Part shown: positions 24,248 to 33,872 of the stretch, piece after piece
Position numbering within the stretch: position 1 is the first letter of the stretch
How the letters are laid out: each line of letters begins with the position of its first letter
The notes under the pieces: model-generated
The model's input: only the letters and a program-made list of their open reading frames with translations
What the model was told of the DNA's origin: nothing
The model's database searches: none
Assembly: GCA_019637435.1 (NCBI GenBank)
Contig: JAHBVO010000002.1
Span: 1,341,519-1,405,518, forward strand
Direction of reading: 5' to 3'
DNA from: Candidatus Obscuribacterales bacterium
GTDB lineage: Bacteria; Cyanobacteriota; Vampirovibrionia; Obscuribacterales; Obscuribacteraceae
DNA length: 64,000 nucleotides
Program-made: the position numbers and the translations under genes

Positions 24248-26458
24248 GTGCAGTACAAATTACATTTGACCGTTGCTACCATCTCGTTTGCCCTCTGCTT
24301 TATGGCCTGGGGCTTAATCAGCGGCCTGGCGCCGACGATCAAACAGCTTCTCCATTTGACAAGCTCTCAAATTGCCACATTGATCGCTGTGCCCGTACTG
24401 TTAGGCTCGTTAGCGCGCTTGCCAATGGGAATGCTCACAGACCGTTTTGGTGGACGATTGGTTTTTACTATCCTTCTCTTTGTGTCTGCTATAGCGGCAG
24501 CGTTGGTTCCCTCGTTTACATCCTGGCCTGCGATCTTAGGCGCCGCTTTTGCGCTGGGAATTGCAGGCTCCTCGTTCTCGGTAGGCGCTGGATACGTATC
24601 TCGATGGGCGCCGCCTGAAAAGCAAGGTAGCATTCTTGGCGTTTACGGAATTGGCAATATCGGACAGTCGCTGGCGGTTTTCCTTTCGCCGGTTATAGCC
24701 GCAACATTTGGCTGGCAGAGTGTCTTTTACGGCACAGCCACACTGCTTGCCTTATGGTCCGTCGGATTTTGCTTTATCGCTCGCAATGCGGTGACCGAGG
24801 CGAAACCCTCTTCGCTGACACAAATGCTCGACGTGCTTTTGAGGCAGCGTCTATCCTGGCTGCTGGCTTCCTTTTATTTCCTTACCTTCGGCGGTTTCAT
24901 TGCATTTGCTATTTATTTGCCCACATTGTTGAAAGACGAATTTACTCTTTCAGCTCAGGATGCCGGATTTAGAGCTGCTGGATTTGTTTTGCTCGCTACG
25001 CTTGCCCGACCTGTCGGAGGATGGCTGTCCGACAAGATTGGTGGAGCTAAGGTCTTAGCTGCTGTTTTCCTTGGAATCGCTCTCTTCTCGCCGCTGCTTG
25101 CCTGGCCGGCAATGATTCCTTTTACCGTGGGAGCATTAGCGTGCGCTCTATTTTTAGGGCTCGGCAACGGCGCAGTCTTCAAGCTGGTTCCAGAGATCTT
25201 TCCCAGTCAAGTTGCAACGGTAAGCGGATTAGTTGGTGCTTTTGGTGGACTGGGAGGATTTTTTCCACCAATTTTGCTGGGAATGTCTCGACAATATCTC
25301 GGTGCCATTTGGCCATGTTTTGCGCTATTGGCCGCAATGTCCCTTGCTCTCTTCATTGCCAATCACAAGGTATTCGTTTCCAGACAAGAAGCAAAAGATC
25401 TCGCGCTGCCACCACAGTTAGTGCGTACCGCCGAACGTGTTCGCGCGGCGTTTGTCGCAACGCTGGTTGCTGGTGTTTTGGTAGCAGCGATTGTCATCGG
25501 CTCTCGGAAACTTCAGAACTTTGACCCGGCGCTGGTTGTGTATACCTTTGCTACCATCTTTGCGGTCTGGGGTGTCACGTATCACTACTATGTCTGGCTT
25601 CAAAAACCACCCACAAAAAGATACTGGCAGCGAGGATGGGAGCTATTTTTCAAGGGCGGTCCCGCGTCCTGTTTTACTTTACTAAAAACATCTATTACAC
25701 ACCTGGCCGCGCAAACCTTTATTTTGCGCCGTTCCAAAATGAGATGGTTCACCCATGTGTTCCTGTCGTGGGGCTGCACGCTTGCAGCGGCAGTCACGTT
25801 TCCTCTTGTCTTTGGTTGGATTCATTTCGGCACCTTGCCTGACGATGCAACTCAATACGTACCGCATATCTTCGGTTTTCCAACTACATCCTTTTCAGTG
25901 CATAGTCTCTTTGGTTGGATTGTTTTTCACGTGCTCGATATTGCCGCCGTAATGGTGATAATCGGCGTCGTTCTCTCGTTGTTGCGACGGATGCGAGACC
26001 AGGGCGCGCAGGCGGTCCAATCTTTCGCCATGGATTTCGTACCGTTGATCATGTTGTTTGCAATTTCTGTTACTGGTATAGCTCTTACTGTCTCAAACAT
26101 CTATTTCGATGGAATTTTTTACGACTTCCTTTCCATCACCCATGCAATCACCGTAATTGGTGCGCTCATTTATTTGCCGTTCGGAAAGTTTTTTCATATT
26201 TTTCAAAGACCAGCTCAACTAGGGGTGAAGCTCTATCAGTCGACAGGAGAGCAGGATCCCGGAGCGCATTGTCTGCGCTGCGGAGAACGTTTCGCTTCTC
26301 GAATGCATATCGACGACCTAAACATAGTACTGCCTCAACTTGGATTCGATTATTCGTTGCCCGGTACGGATCAGACCTGGCAAGAACTTTGTCCGCCATG
26401 CAAACGCAAGTCTCTTGCCAATGCTCAACTTAGACTGAAGGAAGGCGCTAATGGCTAA
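24248..26458 (+). CDS. NarK-like MFS transporter fused to a NarI-like cytochrome b domain and zinc-ribbon tail
   Basis: 736 residues from GTG 24248. Residues 1-385 form a 12-helix MFS carrier; RLPMGMLTDRFGGR is the loop motif, and a glycine-rich GLVGAFGGLGGF helix is the nitrate signature. Residues about 400-660 are a second membrane module with five or so helices and spaced histidines (WIHF, FSVHSLFGWIVFHVLD, ITHAITVIG, KFFHIF), as in diheme NarI-type subunits. The tail has CLRCGERF and CPPC, a probable metal site. It would import nitrate or nitrite and feed quinol electrons to the partner enzyme. It overlaps the next gene by 8 bp. Confidence 0.8.
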   Translation: MQYKLHLTVATISFALCFMAWGLISGLAPTIKQLLHLTSSQIATLIAVPVLLGSLARLPMGMLTDRFGGRLVFTILLFVSAIAAALVPSFTSWPAILGAAFALGIAGSSFSVGAGYVSRWAPPEKQGSILGVYGIGNIGQSLAVFLSPVIAATFGWQSVFYGTATLLALWSVGFCFIARNAVTEAKPSSLTQMLDVLLRQRLSWLLASFYFLTFGGFIAFAIYLPTLLKDEFTLSAQDAGFRAAGFVLLATLARPVGGWLSDKIGGAKVLAAVFLGIALFSPLLAWPAMIPFTVGALACALFLGLGNGAVFKLVPEIFPSQVATVSGLVGAFGGLGGFFPPILLGMSRQYLGAIWPCFALLAAMSLALFIANHKVFVSRQEAKDLALPPQLVRTAERVRAAFVATLVAGVLVAAIVIGSRKLQNFDPALVVYTFATIFAVWGVTYHYYVWLQKPPTKRYWQRGWELFFKGGPASCFTLLKTSITHLAAQTFILRRSKMRWFTHVFLSWGCTLAAAVTFPLVFGWIHFGTLPDDATQYVPHIFGFPTTSFSVHSLFGWIVFHVLDIAAVMVIIGVVLSLLRRMRDQGAQAVQSFAMDFVPLIMLFAISVTGIALTVSNIYFDGIFYDFLSITHAITVIGALIYLPFGKFFHIFQRPAQLGVKLYQSTGEQDPGAHCLRCGERFASRMHIDDLNIVLPQLGFDYSLPGTDQTWQELCPPCKRKSLANAQLRLKEGANG

Positions 26459-28652
26459 ACCACCGATTCCGCTGCCGCAATTAATTGAGTTGTATGGCCC
26501 GCATCTCAATTATGAACCACCAGGTGGCTGGCAAGATGAGTCTATTCATCCGGCAGACAAGCTTGTCAAAACCCATTGTTGTTTCTGTGGACAGCAATGC
26601 GGGATTCAGTTGAAAGTAAGAGACGACCAGGTAATCGGTTTTGAACCATGGGAAGATTTTCCGTTCAATCGAGGCATGCTTTGTCCGAAAGGCGTCAAGC
26701 GTTATATGCAGAACAACCACACAGATCGATTGCTAGGACCATTGCTCCGAACAGATAACGGTTTCAACGCAACGACTTGGGACGAGGCACTGGACTTCAC
26801 CGTAAAACGAATTAGAGAAATACAGGAGAAGTATGGAAAGGACTCAGTCGCCGTATATGGTGGCGCGTCATTGACCACAGAGAAAGCTTATCTTGTTGGA
26901 AAGTTTGCTCGCGTCGCATTGGGGACAAAGCATATCGACTACAACGGACGGCTTTGCATGGTTTCGGCCGGAACAGCATATAAGCTTGCTTTCGGAGTCG
27001 ACAGGTCACCAAATCCGTGGGAAGACATTCCCAAGGCGGAAGTGGTTATGATTACAGGTTCAAACACTGCTGAATGCTCACCGATAACAACCGAGTATAT
27101 CTGGCGCATGAAAGACAACGGTGGCAAGCTCATTGTTGTAGACCCACGAATGACTCCAATCAGCAGAAACAATGATTTGTATTTACCTGTCAGACCCGGC
27201 ATGGATGTGATTCTTTATATGAGTATCCTTAATGTGATCCTCAGAGAAGGACTCCACAAGCAAGATTTCATCGACGCGCATACAATAGGGTTTGCGGAAG
27301 TTGCCGAATCCGTCAAGCAATATACACCTGAAGTGGCTGCCGATGTCACAGGGGTTCCGCCAGCCGCAATCGAGAAAGCTGCACTGTGGTTAGGCAATGC
27401 CGGGGCCGCGATGATTCTTCATGCGCGCGGAGTCGAACACCAATCAAAAGGCGTAGAGAACTGTTCGGCACTCATCAATATCTGTCTTGCCACTGGCAAC
27501 TTTGGACGTGAGGGTGCCGGATGCGTGATGATAACGGGTCAAGGCAACGGACAGGGAGGTCGCGAACATGGTCAGAAATGCGATCAGTTGCCAGGTCAGC
27601 GCTCAATCGATGATCCCGATGGACGGGCGCACGTAGCATCAGTATGGGGAATCGAGCCCGATGAAATTCCAACTGCAGGCTACTCGGCAATGGAAATTAT
27701 GTCCGCCTTGCATAGCGGAGAGATAAAAGCCCTTGTCTCCATCTGTTTCAATCCGGTAATTTCGTTGCCTCATGCGGAGTTTACCAAGGAGGCGTTAGAG
27801 AAGGCCGAGTTCGTCTGCATCATCGACCCTTTTATGTCAGAGACGGCCCACTACGCAGATGTGGTTCTGGCTGGAAGTCTGCAAGAAGAGGACGAAGGCG
27901 TAGTCGCGAATGTTGAGGGACGAGTGCTGCACATTCAGAAATGCGTCAATCCTCCAAAAGACGCTCGCGTCGATTGGACTATTTTCGTTGACATCGCGAA
28001 GAGATTGGGTCGAGAAAAACATTTCGATTATCATTCATCAAGAGAAATATTCGATGAACTTCGTGAAGCTTCCCGCGGAGGTCATGCCGATTACTACGGA
28101 ATTACATACGAAAAAATAGACAAGCAAATGGGTGTTTTCTGGCCCTGTCCGACGCTGGATCATCCGGGCACACCAAGGCTTTTTGAAAACGCCAAATTCT
28201 TTCATAAAGATGGTAAAGCTCGTTTCATGCTTACACCATATCGTGAAAGTGGAGACCCGGTAAACAATGAATTTCCCATTTATCTCACCACAGGACGAGT
28301 CGTCAGCCAGTATTTATCGGGGACACAAACCAGGCGTATTGGGGCTTTGGTAGATATGTATCCAGAGCCTCGCCTCGAAATCCATCCTAGATTAGCGAAG
28401 CAGCACGGTATCGCGGATGGTGACTGGGTGACGGTGACCACAAGACGAACGTCAGCAACATTCAAGGCAATGGTAGTGAAGACGATTCGTCCCGATACCG
28501 TTTTTGTTCCCTATCACTGGCCAGGTAAGAAGAGTATTAATCAGTTAACACATCGGACAATTGATCCTAGAAGCAAAATTCCTGAATACAAAGTTTCTGC
28601 CTGCCGCATTGCAAAGACAACAGATTCCTCAACAGAAGGCGGTTCTCAATGA
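26451..28652 (+). CDS. Molybdopterin oxidoreductase, nitrate-reductase-like catalytic subunit
   Basis: 733 residues. N-terminal [4Fe-4S] ligands C43-x2-C46-x3-C50-x27-C78. The Mo ligand is probably C169 in NGRLCMVSAG, as in NapA/NasA; Sec-type enzymes would show TGA. NTAECSP, DPRMTPIS and the C-terminal TGRVVSQYLSG belong to the Mo-bisMGD family. No Tat signal is seen at the N-terminus, so the enzyme is probably cytoplasmic. It should reduce nitrate using electrons from the Fe-S, Rieske and cytochrome b partners. Formate or another substrate cannot be excluded. Confidence 0.85.
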   Translation: MAKPPIPLPQLIELYGPHLNYEPPGGWQDESIHPADKLVKTHCCFCGQQCGIQLKVRDDQVIGFEPWEDFPFNRGMLCPKGVKRYMQNNHTDRLLGPLLRTDNGFNATTWDEALDFTVKRIREIQEKYGKDSVAVYGGASLTTEKAYLVGKFARVALGTKHIDYNGRLCMVSAGTAYKLAFGVDRSPNPWEDIPKAEVVMITGSNTAECSPITTEYIWRMKDNGGKLIVVDPRMTPISRNNDLYLPVRPGMDVILYMSILNVILREGLHKQDFIDAHTIGFAEVAESVKQYTPEVAADVTGVPPAAIEKAALWLGNAGAAMILHARGVEHQSKGVENCSALINICLATGNFGREGAGCVMITGQGNGQGGREHGQKCDQLPGQRSIDDPDGRAHVASVWGIEPDEIPTAGYSAMEIMSALHSGEIKALVSICFNPVISLPHAEFTKEALEKAEFVCIIDPFMSETAHYADVVLAGSLQEEDEGVVANVEGRVLHIQKCVNPPKDARVDWTIFVDIAKRLGREKHFDYHSSREIFDELREASRGGHADYYGITYEKIDKQMGVFWPCPTLDHPGTPRLFENAKFFHKDGKARFMLTPYRESGDPVNNEFPIYLTTGRVVSQYLSGTQTRRIGALVDMYPEPRLEIHPRLAKQHGIADGDWVTVTTRRTSATFKAMVVKTIRPDTVFVPYHWPGKKSINQLTHRTIDPRSKIPEYKVSACRIAKTTDSSTEGGSQ

Positions 28653-29251
28653 CAGAATTTGGTTTCTTCATCGACCCTTCTCGATGCATCGGCTGCAAGT
28701 CTTGCGAGAACGCTTGCGCTGAATGCGAGACACATCGGGGCTATCCGATGATCCAGGTCGATTTTATCGACCGAGCCAATAGCATCGCAACCGTGCCTAC
28801 AGTATGTATGCACTGCGACAATCCGACATGTGCACAAGTTTGTCCGGCCGATGCAATTAAGAAAACAGATGATGGAGTCGTTCAATCCTCTCTGAAACCT
28901 CGATGTGTTGCATGTTCCAACTGTGTCTTAGGTTGCCCATTCGGCGTTCCGAAAATGATGAGCGCTATCGATCAGATGATGAAGTGCGACATGTGTTATG
29001 ACCGTACATCAACAGGAAAACGCCCAATGTGTGCAACCGTCTGCCCTAGTCAGGCGCTGGCATTCGTGCCGCTGGAACAAATCAAAAGAGAACGAAAATT
29101 GAAACCAACTAACGTTTTTCATTTCGGTAAACAGAAAGTCACTACCAAAGTATTCATGATGGTACCAGAGACGGTCGATGAGATAAGCGTTGATGTAGTC
29201 GATTACATGTGGGAGAGGGAGGAAGAGCATGAAGCAAGCGCATCAATCTGA
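28649..29251 (+). CDS. Four-cluster 4Fe-4S ferredoxin subunit (NrfC/DmsB-like)
   Basis: 200 residues, ATGA overlap with the catalytic gene. Four cysteine sets are visible: CIGCKSCENAC, CMHCDNPTCAQVC, CVACSNCVLGC and CDMCYDR...CATVC. These are ligands for up to four [4Fe-4S] clusters in the relay between membrane cytochrome and molybdenum subunit. No export signal, consistent with a cytoplasmic-side complex. The final 50 residues are acidic. Confidence 0.9.
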   Translation: MTEFGFFIDPSRCIGCKSCENACAECETHRGYPMIQVDFIDRANSIATVPTVCMHCDNPTCAQVCPADAIKKTDDGVVQSSLKPRCVACSNCVLGCPFGVPKMMSAIDQMMKCDMCYDRTSTGKRPMCATVCPSQALAFVPLEQIKRERKLKPTNVFHFGKQKVTTKVFMMVPETVDEISVDVVDYMWEREEEHEASASI

Positions 29252-29741
29252 AAGCGAGCCTCTATGGAAAGATGAATTCTCAATCGAATCGGCTCATGAG
29301 ACTATCGTCAATCGCCGACAGTTCACGAAGTTTCTCACGCTGACGAGTCTTGGAATGTTTGTCGGCAACCTGTGGATTTTATCCAAGACATGGTTTGATA
29401 AACAATCGTTGTTTCCAAAAACGGTCATTGCTAAAGCAGATGAAGTGCCCATCGGCGCAGTCAAATTATTCCGCTATCCGACCGAGGCGGATCCGTGCAT
29501 CATGGTGCGCACCTCACAAGATCAATTTGTCGCGTACAGCCAGAAGTGTACGCATTTATCGTGTCCAGTCCATTACTCTCAAAAGACTGGACAAATTGAA
29601 TGTCCGTGCCATGAAGGCTCTTTTTCTCTTCACACTGGTGAAGTCTTGAAAGGTCCGCCCCCTCGTCCATTGCCGCGCATTGTGCTTGAAAAAAAGGATG
29701 GACTTCTTCTTGCTATAGGCATCGACATCCAAAATGAATAA
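29229..29741 (+). CDS. Rieske 2Fe-2S protein with N-terminal membrane anchor
   Basis: 170 residues, overlapping the ferredoxin gene by 23 bp. NRRQFTKFLTL (29-39) resembles a Tat motif with one basic pair, followed by one hydrophobic helix. Cluster ligands are C107-x-H109 and C125-x2-H128 in CTHLSCP and CPCHEGSF. The disulfide cysteine C112 is present with a likely partner C127. It probably moves electrons within the nitrate complex. If Tat-exported it would face the periplasm, which would not match a cytoplasmic catalytic subunit. Confidence 0.85.
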   Translation: MKQAHQSESEPLWKDEFSIESAHETIVNRRQFTKFLTLTSLGMFVGNLWILSKTWFDKQSLFPKTVIAKADEVPIGAVKLFRYPTEADPCIMVRTSQDQFVAYSQKCTHLSCPVHYSQKTGQIECPCHEGSFSLHTGEVLKGPPPRPLPRIVLEKKDGLLLAIGIDIQNE

Positions 29742-29994
29742 TTACAAACACGACACTCGCTCACGATCGCGCCGGCAGTATATGGTGGCAATTGATGGTG
29801 CACTCGCATTGAATGCGATTCTAGTCATCGTCCAGATGTGGCTCTTAACCGCATCACTTGAAGCGTATCTGTCCGGTCACAAGGACAGCGCTTTACCAGG
29901 CGCAGTATTTTCTGGACTGCTTTTCGCCGGAACGATGGGGTTGTACATTTTCGTCCGACGACTGGAACGTCAGGCGAAAGACAAAGGCTTCTAG
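29734..29994 (+). CDS. Small two-helix membrane protein (DUF6755-like)
   Basis: 86 residues. A basic N-terminus is followed by two membrane helices (ALALNAILVIVQMWLLTASL and GAVFSGLLFAGTMGLYIFV). Start overlaps the Rieske gene by 8 bp. Such small proteins follow Rieske genes in comparable nitrate clusters. It probably anchors or stabilises the complex. The family name is from memory. Confidence 0.65.
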   Translation: MNNYKHDTRSRSRRQYMVAIDGALALNAILVIVQMWLLTASLEAYLSGHKDSALPGAVFSGLLFAGTMGLYIFVRRLERQAKDKGF

Positions 29995-29996
29995 TC

Positions 29997-31397
29997 ATGA
30001 AGCGCGATAGTTCACTTACAGCTCTTTTGATAATCGCTTGTGTCTTTGCTAATTCGTGTCTTCCGGCAATGGCGCAAGAAGCAGCGAACGTCGAAACCCT
30101 GACGAATCAAGTCTTACAAAAAGAAATTGATTTGCTCCGTTTGACGACGGAGTTTCGCATTCAATCGACCGACCGGAGCCGTCTCAAGCCTTGGCGATTG
30201 TTTCTCTATAACCTCGCAGGATCCGGTGTTTCGAATGCTGGAATTACAACCATAGCGGCCGAGCGCTGGCGTACCTGGCGAAAACCGGCAACCGCTAGCA
30301 GAAGCGCGCTTAAGACCGGGCCGATTCTGCTTCTTATTGGACACTCCATTATTCTTAGCGGACTGCTTACAGAAGCCACGCTTGACCTTGTAAAAGACCA
30401 CAAATCTCGAAAGAAAGGTCTCACCGCCAAAAGAACAAAAAAGCGCGCAATTGACTTGCGCGATGAAATCGATGCGCTACTGGAACAGCGGAAAGTGGCC
30501 TTATCTGCCAATCCCACTAGTAGCGAATATGCTCTTGTGGAAAGTCAAATATTAGAGGACTTGCGAGATCTTGCCATCTCCGATTACTCGCAAAGCTTTG
30601 TTCGCTCCCAAAAGAGAATCGCAACAAGAAATGTTTCATACCTCAACGGAGCTTCTTCGGCAGCCACCGGCGGCTACATGGGCTCATTGTGCGGTTTGCT
30701 TGCCGTCACCGAGAAGAATCCGCGGCTTGCTGGTCCGGCAGGAATCGGATTTATCTTGTCCGGAGCGCAAATAGCAGGCGCTCCAATATTGGCAAAGGCA
30801 ACTGCTGACATCAGCGGACACTTCAGTAAACGGAGCTTGCGAAATGAACTTTTTGCCACCGTGCTAACAAGCCAAAACTTTGACGCACATCGAACATCTG
30901 TTAAAGCCTTATCGCTGGCAGACATTCCGAACAGTCTGAAAAACAGAATAATAATTTACGACCAACTAGACCTTCTCATCGACGAGCAACTATCTAACAA
31001 CGCAAAAGAGACGGCTCGCGCCGATTCGGATTTTAGAGAGCGTCTTTTGTTCAATGCCGCCATTGGTGGTACTAAAATGGGCTGGGGGATTCAATTGGCC
31101 AACGCCGGATTCAGCTTTCAGCCTCCTCCCTCTTCGTCGTCCGCGAACAGTGGATCACAGCTGCTTGGACTTTCCAAACAAAAGGGACCCAATGAACTCT
31201 TCGCCCGCAGAGTAGCGCAAGGAGCGACCACCTATATCCCAGGAACAGGGTTATGGATTCTTGATACGTTGCAAGCGCGCGCAAGAGGAGAGCGCGAACT
31301 CTATACGATGGGATCGCAGGACGCGTTGCCTCATCAGAAGCTGAGCCGCAAACTAGCCAAACTTGAGGACTTGGAGCGAATGCTGCCCACATACTGA
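29997..31397 (+). CDS. Exported hypothetical protein of the nitrate operon
   Basis: 466 residues, starting 2 bp after the DUF6755-like gene. Signal peptide at 1-26 (LTALLIIACVFANSCLPAMA, cleaved before QE). Two or three moderately hydrophobic segments follow (GPILLLIGHSIILSGLL near 105; a glycine/alanine-rich stretch near 220-260), with a long helical arm at 140-200. No cofactor motif. It ends the operon by spacing. Role unknown; perhaps a periplasmic or inner-membrane assembly factor. Confidence 0.65.
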   Translation: MKRDSSLTALLIIACVFANSCLPAMAQEAANVETLTNQVLQKEIDLLRLTTEFRIQSTDRSRLKPWRLFLYNLAGSGVSNAGITTIAAERWRTWRKPATASRSALKTGPILLLIGHSIILSGLLTEATLDLVKDHKSRKKGLTAKRTKKRAIDLRDEIDALLEQRKVALSANPTSSEYALVESQILEDLRDLAISDYSQSFVRSQKRIATRNVSYLNGASSAATGGYMGSLCGLLAVTEKNPRLAGPAGIGFILSGAQIAGAPILAKATADISGHFSKRSLRNELFATVLTSQNFDAHRTSVKALSLADIPNSLKNRIIIYDQLDLLIDEQLSNNAKETARADSDFRERLLFNAAIGGTKMGWGIQLANAGFSFQPPPSSSSANSGSQLLGLSKQKGPNELFARRVAQGATTYIPGTGLWILDTLQARARGERELYTMGSQDALPHQKLSRKLAKLEDLERMLPTY

Positions 31398-31612
31398 GCT
31401 TCCTGATCGATCCTTTCAATAACCGTTCAAACACAAACTAATGGAGAATAGCTTCAGAAGCGAGCATCCACATTCGTTGTTTTTGCTCCAGCTATTAAGA
31501 AAACCTAAAGCGACAATTCTATTGCTTTTCGATGTAAGCGTTCAAGGCGCACCGTTACCTGTTTTTCGGAGAATGCAAATTTCTGTTACACTGGACTCAA
31601 GGAGGTTTCGTC

Positions 31613-31951
31613 ATGCACAGAAGACACCTTGTTACTACATGCATTGTCGCCGCATTGAGTCTGCTGGCGGTTGTGTTTTCGATGTGGCTGAAACCGCTAA
31701 ACTCTTTCGACACGCACAAGATTGATAAAGCAGGGAAAATTAGCTGTCTAGTGCCTACCAGTTCTACAGTTTACCTGTCAGAAATCAAGCCGCGAATCTC
31801 CGGTTGCAACGGCAATGCCAGCGGCGCAATCTTCTTTAGTGAGCCACTAACGTGCTTACAACTAACCAAGGCCCTACTTCACGAATCTCACGAAGTAGTA
31901 TTTGCAGCTCCTGCACCAATCTGGCTACTGCATCGTTCGTTGTTGATTTGA
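31613..31951 (+). CDS. Small exported protein
   Basis: 112 residues from ATG 31613, preceded by a strong CAAGGAGGTTTCGTC. Signal or anchor at residues 8-25 (TTCIVAALSLLAVVFSMWL). The rest is 85 residues with three cysteines and no known domain. It stands alone; the 215 bp before it contain only weak ORFs in other frames. Confidence 0.55.
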   Translation: MHRRHLVTTCIVAALSLLAVVFSMWLKPLNSFDTHKIDKAGKISCLVPTSSTVYLSEIKPRISGCNGNASGAIFFSEPLTCLQLTKALLHESHEVVFAAPAPIWLLHRSLLI

Positions 31952-32148
31952 CCGCTGAAAAATCGGCATCGATCTGACGGTAGTGCTCGCGTAATCACGT
32001 GCACTTAGTCCGGCTCAGCGAAAATCACTTACTTAGGTGCTCGCATCTGTCTAGCCTTTGCTAGCAGATAAGTATGCTCACTTAGGCTAAGGCTCCACAT
32101 CGATTGGTTTTCGCAACAGCAGATTGCCGATAAGCGATTCATTTATCT

Positions 32149-32206
32149 GGCAATCATCATGCTTTCGGCATGGTGCATGGCTAAACACATCATGATTGCC
32201 CATCGA
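32149..32206. other. Inverted repeat GGCAATCAT...ATGATTGCC in the 31952-32232 gap
   Basis: GGCAATCATCATG near 32150 is mirrored by CATGATTGCC near 32195, some 30 bases apart, just before the ribosome-binding site of the stress cluster. It is a possible operator for that cluster. The rest of the gap shows nothing I can name. Confidence 0.35.
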
Positions 32207-32232
32207 CAGAAAAGAACGAGAAGGAGATTTTT

Positions 32233-32538
32233 ATGACGCTCAAGACAATATTTCAGCGGCATTCAAACTACGAGACATCGCCGACTATGACTGGAGAGTG
32301 GTTTATTGCAACCCGTGCTTTAGAGAACAAGCGCCTGGAACAGCTCGATATCGCGACGAAAACTGGCGCAACTGTTCTGGCCTGCAGAAACGGACTTTGG
32401 AATTCCGAGCTGGAAAAACAAGACATCGAAATTTTCCTCTGGGGTACAACTGCTGAGCTTGCAGCCGCACAAGCGCAATTCAAACTACAACCGCTGATAG
32501 ACAGACAACTAGATTGCCCCGAGATCTACTTGGGCTAA
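32233..32538 (+). CDS. RCK_C (TrkA-C)-like single-domain protein
   Basis: 101 residues from ATG 32233, preceded by GAAGGAGA. The body, ENKRLEQLDIATKTGATVLACRNG then DIEIFLWGTTAELAAAQAQF, follows the TrkA-C fold (beta-alpha-beta with a closing helix), which binds nucleotides or ions in K+ channels and transporters. No channel gene adjoins it. It resembles the protein at 34866 in build. It is likely a small ligand sensor. Confidence 0.55.
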   Translation: MTLKTIFQRHSNYETSPTMTGEWFIATRALENKRLEQLDIATKTGATVLACRNGLWNSELEKQDIEIFLWGTTAELAAAQAQFKLQPLIDRQLDCPEIYLG

Positions 32539-32557
32539 AGGAGACCAGGTTACTGAC

Positions 32558-32776
32558 ATGATTACCGAAGTAAGAATGCTCTTGTACGCACTCGGTTCGA
32601 TGTACATCGGATCTTTCATTGTTGCTTCTGCCTTGTACTTGGCTGGAGCGCAGCCGTTGACAGTTGTGCTGGGAGGCACCCTCTGTGGTGCCATTCTCTA
32701 CACGGACATCTGCTTATTTTGTACACCACGCATACAACGACTTGTTGAAGTAACGGAGGATTTGGAAAATGACTAA
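32558..32776 (+). CDS. Small two-helix membrane protein
   Basis: 72 residues. Two hydrophobic helices (LLYALGSMYIGSFIVASALYL and PLTVVLGGTLCGAILYTDI), then a short acidic tail. The end overlaps the receiver gene by 8 bp, so the two are translated together. Unknown family. Confidence 0.55.
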   Translation: MITEVRMLLYALGSMYIGSFIVASALYLAGAQPLTVVLGGTLCGAILYTDICLFCTPRIQRLVEVTEDLEND

Positions 32777-33158
32777 ACGGGTTTTGGTGGTAGAAGATAC
32801 ACCGATCATTCGAGAAGTTCTACTTCACCATCTAAACAAATTGAAGGTTAACTGCTACGCAGTGGAAACAGGCGAGGAAGCCGTAGACCTTGCACCTTAC
32901 TTCGACCTTATCCTGATGGATGTGAACCTCCCTGGTATTACCGGGATTGAGGCTACTCGTCGAATTCGCAAGCAGGAAAGAGAAGCGAACCTCGAGCCCG
33001 TAACCATAGTGGCGAACACAAACAGCGACAGTCGACGCGAATGTTTGACGGCCGGAATGGATGATTTCTATTCCAAGTCTGTGACACGAGCTACGCTCCA
33101 GGATGTTATCGATACCTGGTTGTTTGCCACACCTTCCAAATTGAGACTCTTAAGCTAG
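32769..33158 (+). CDS. Single-domain response regulator (CheY-like)
   Basis: 129 residues. Full receiver: VVEDTP acidic site, phospho-acceptor D54 in LILMDVNLPG, Thr/Ala near TIVANTN and the conserved Lys in DFYSKSV. No output domain. It overlaps a small membrane gene and precedes a HEAT-like gene. No histidine kinase lies in the window. It could also be a phosphate donor or competitor for the REC-Xre antitoxin, which is speculation. Confidence 0.85.
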   Translation: MTKRVLVVEDTPIIREVLLHHLNKLKVNCYAVETGEEAVDLAPYFDLILMDVNLPGITGIEATRRIRKQEREANLEPVTIVANTNSDSRRECLTAGMDDFYSKSVTRATLQDVIDTWLFATPSKLRLLS

Positions 33159-33176
33159 TTACGGAGTGATGCGATC

Positions 33177-33821
33177 ATGAATATGAATGACTATTTCCAG
33201 GCCGGTAGAGAAACAACATCAGAGCACACACTTCACATGCTGTCGCACTCATCCTGCCCGAACGTCCGCAGCAGAGTGGCTGAAAATCCGCAGACATCCG
33301 CACCGACTCTAGAACACTTAAGCCAAGATTTGAATGTGGAAGTGCGAATCGGACTTGGAAACAATCGGAACACGCCGATTCGCATTCTATGGCAACTGGC
33401 TTTGGACGAGCATCTCGATGTAAGGTTCAACCTGGCCGATAACGCCAACACAACTCCGCTAATTCTGGCGTGGTTATCTGCGGATGATAATCCGTACATT
33501 GCTCAGCGAGCAAACAAAACGATACATGCACTTCGAACTCTTGAAACCAAGAGTCAACACACAGGAGCAAACACCATGGCTGCAAAAACAGTAGAACGAA
33601 CACTGCGTCGAATGCTTTCAACAAAAGAGCGTATCAATAAAACGAATGCACTTCAGCTTAGACACCTCATTCTAGAGGACGGGTTCCTCAGTAAGAGCGA
33701 AAAGAAAGTTGTTCAATTCGCAATCAATAACGACCTCCTGGACGACTCCGCATTCGAAATTTTTCTCGATCTTCTGCTTGACGGACAAACCAGGGAGCAG
33801 CAGGACAAAGCAATTGCCTGA
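33177..33821 (+). CDS. HEAT/leucine-rich-variant repeat protein
   Basis: 214 residues. Residues 20-120 hold three or four helical repeats of about 23 residues with a shared pattern: SHSSCPNVRSRVAENPQTS, DLNVEVRIGLGNNRNTP and DEHLDVRFNLADNANTTP. These are the variant leucine-rich or HEAT-like type, usually protein-binding. The C-terminal 80 residues are a separate helical domain. It lies in the stress cluster after the receiver gene. Confidence 0.6.
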   Translation: MNMNDYFQAGRETTSEHTLHMLSHSSCPNVRSRVAENPQTSAPTLEHLSQDLNVEVRIGLGNNRNTPIRILWQLALDEHLDVRFNLADNANTTPLILAWLSADDNPYIAQRANKTIHALRTLETKSQHTGANTMAAKTVERTLRRMLSTKERINKTNALQLRHLILEDGFLSKSEKKVVQFAINNDLLDDSAFEIFLDLLLDGQTREQQDKAIA

Positions 33822-33872
33822 GTTTGCTTGAGCATGTATGAGAACGCCCAATCAAAGTAAAAGGAGAAAACC

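Noticed and set aside
31441..31725. 94-codon plus-strand ORF before the small exported protein
   Set aside because: It overlaps the 31613 gene, which has a strong AAGGAGG site and a signal sequence; the overlapping ORF has neither.
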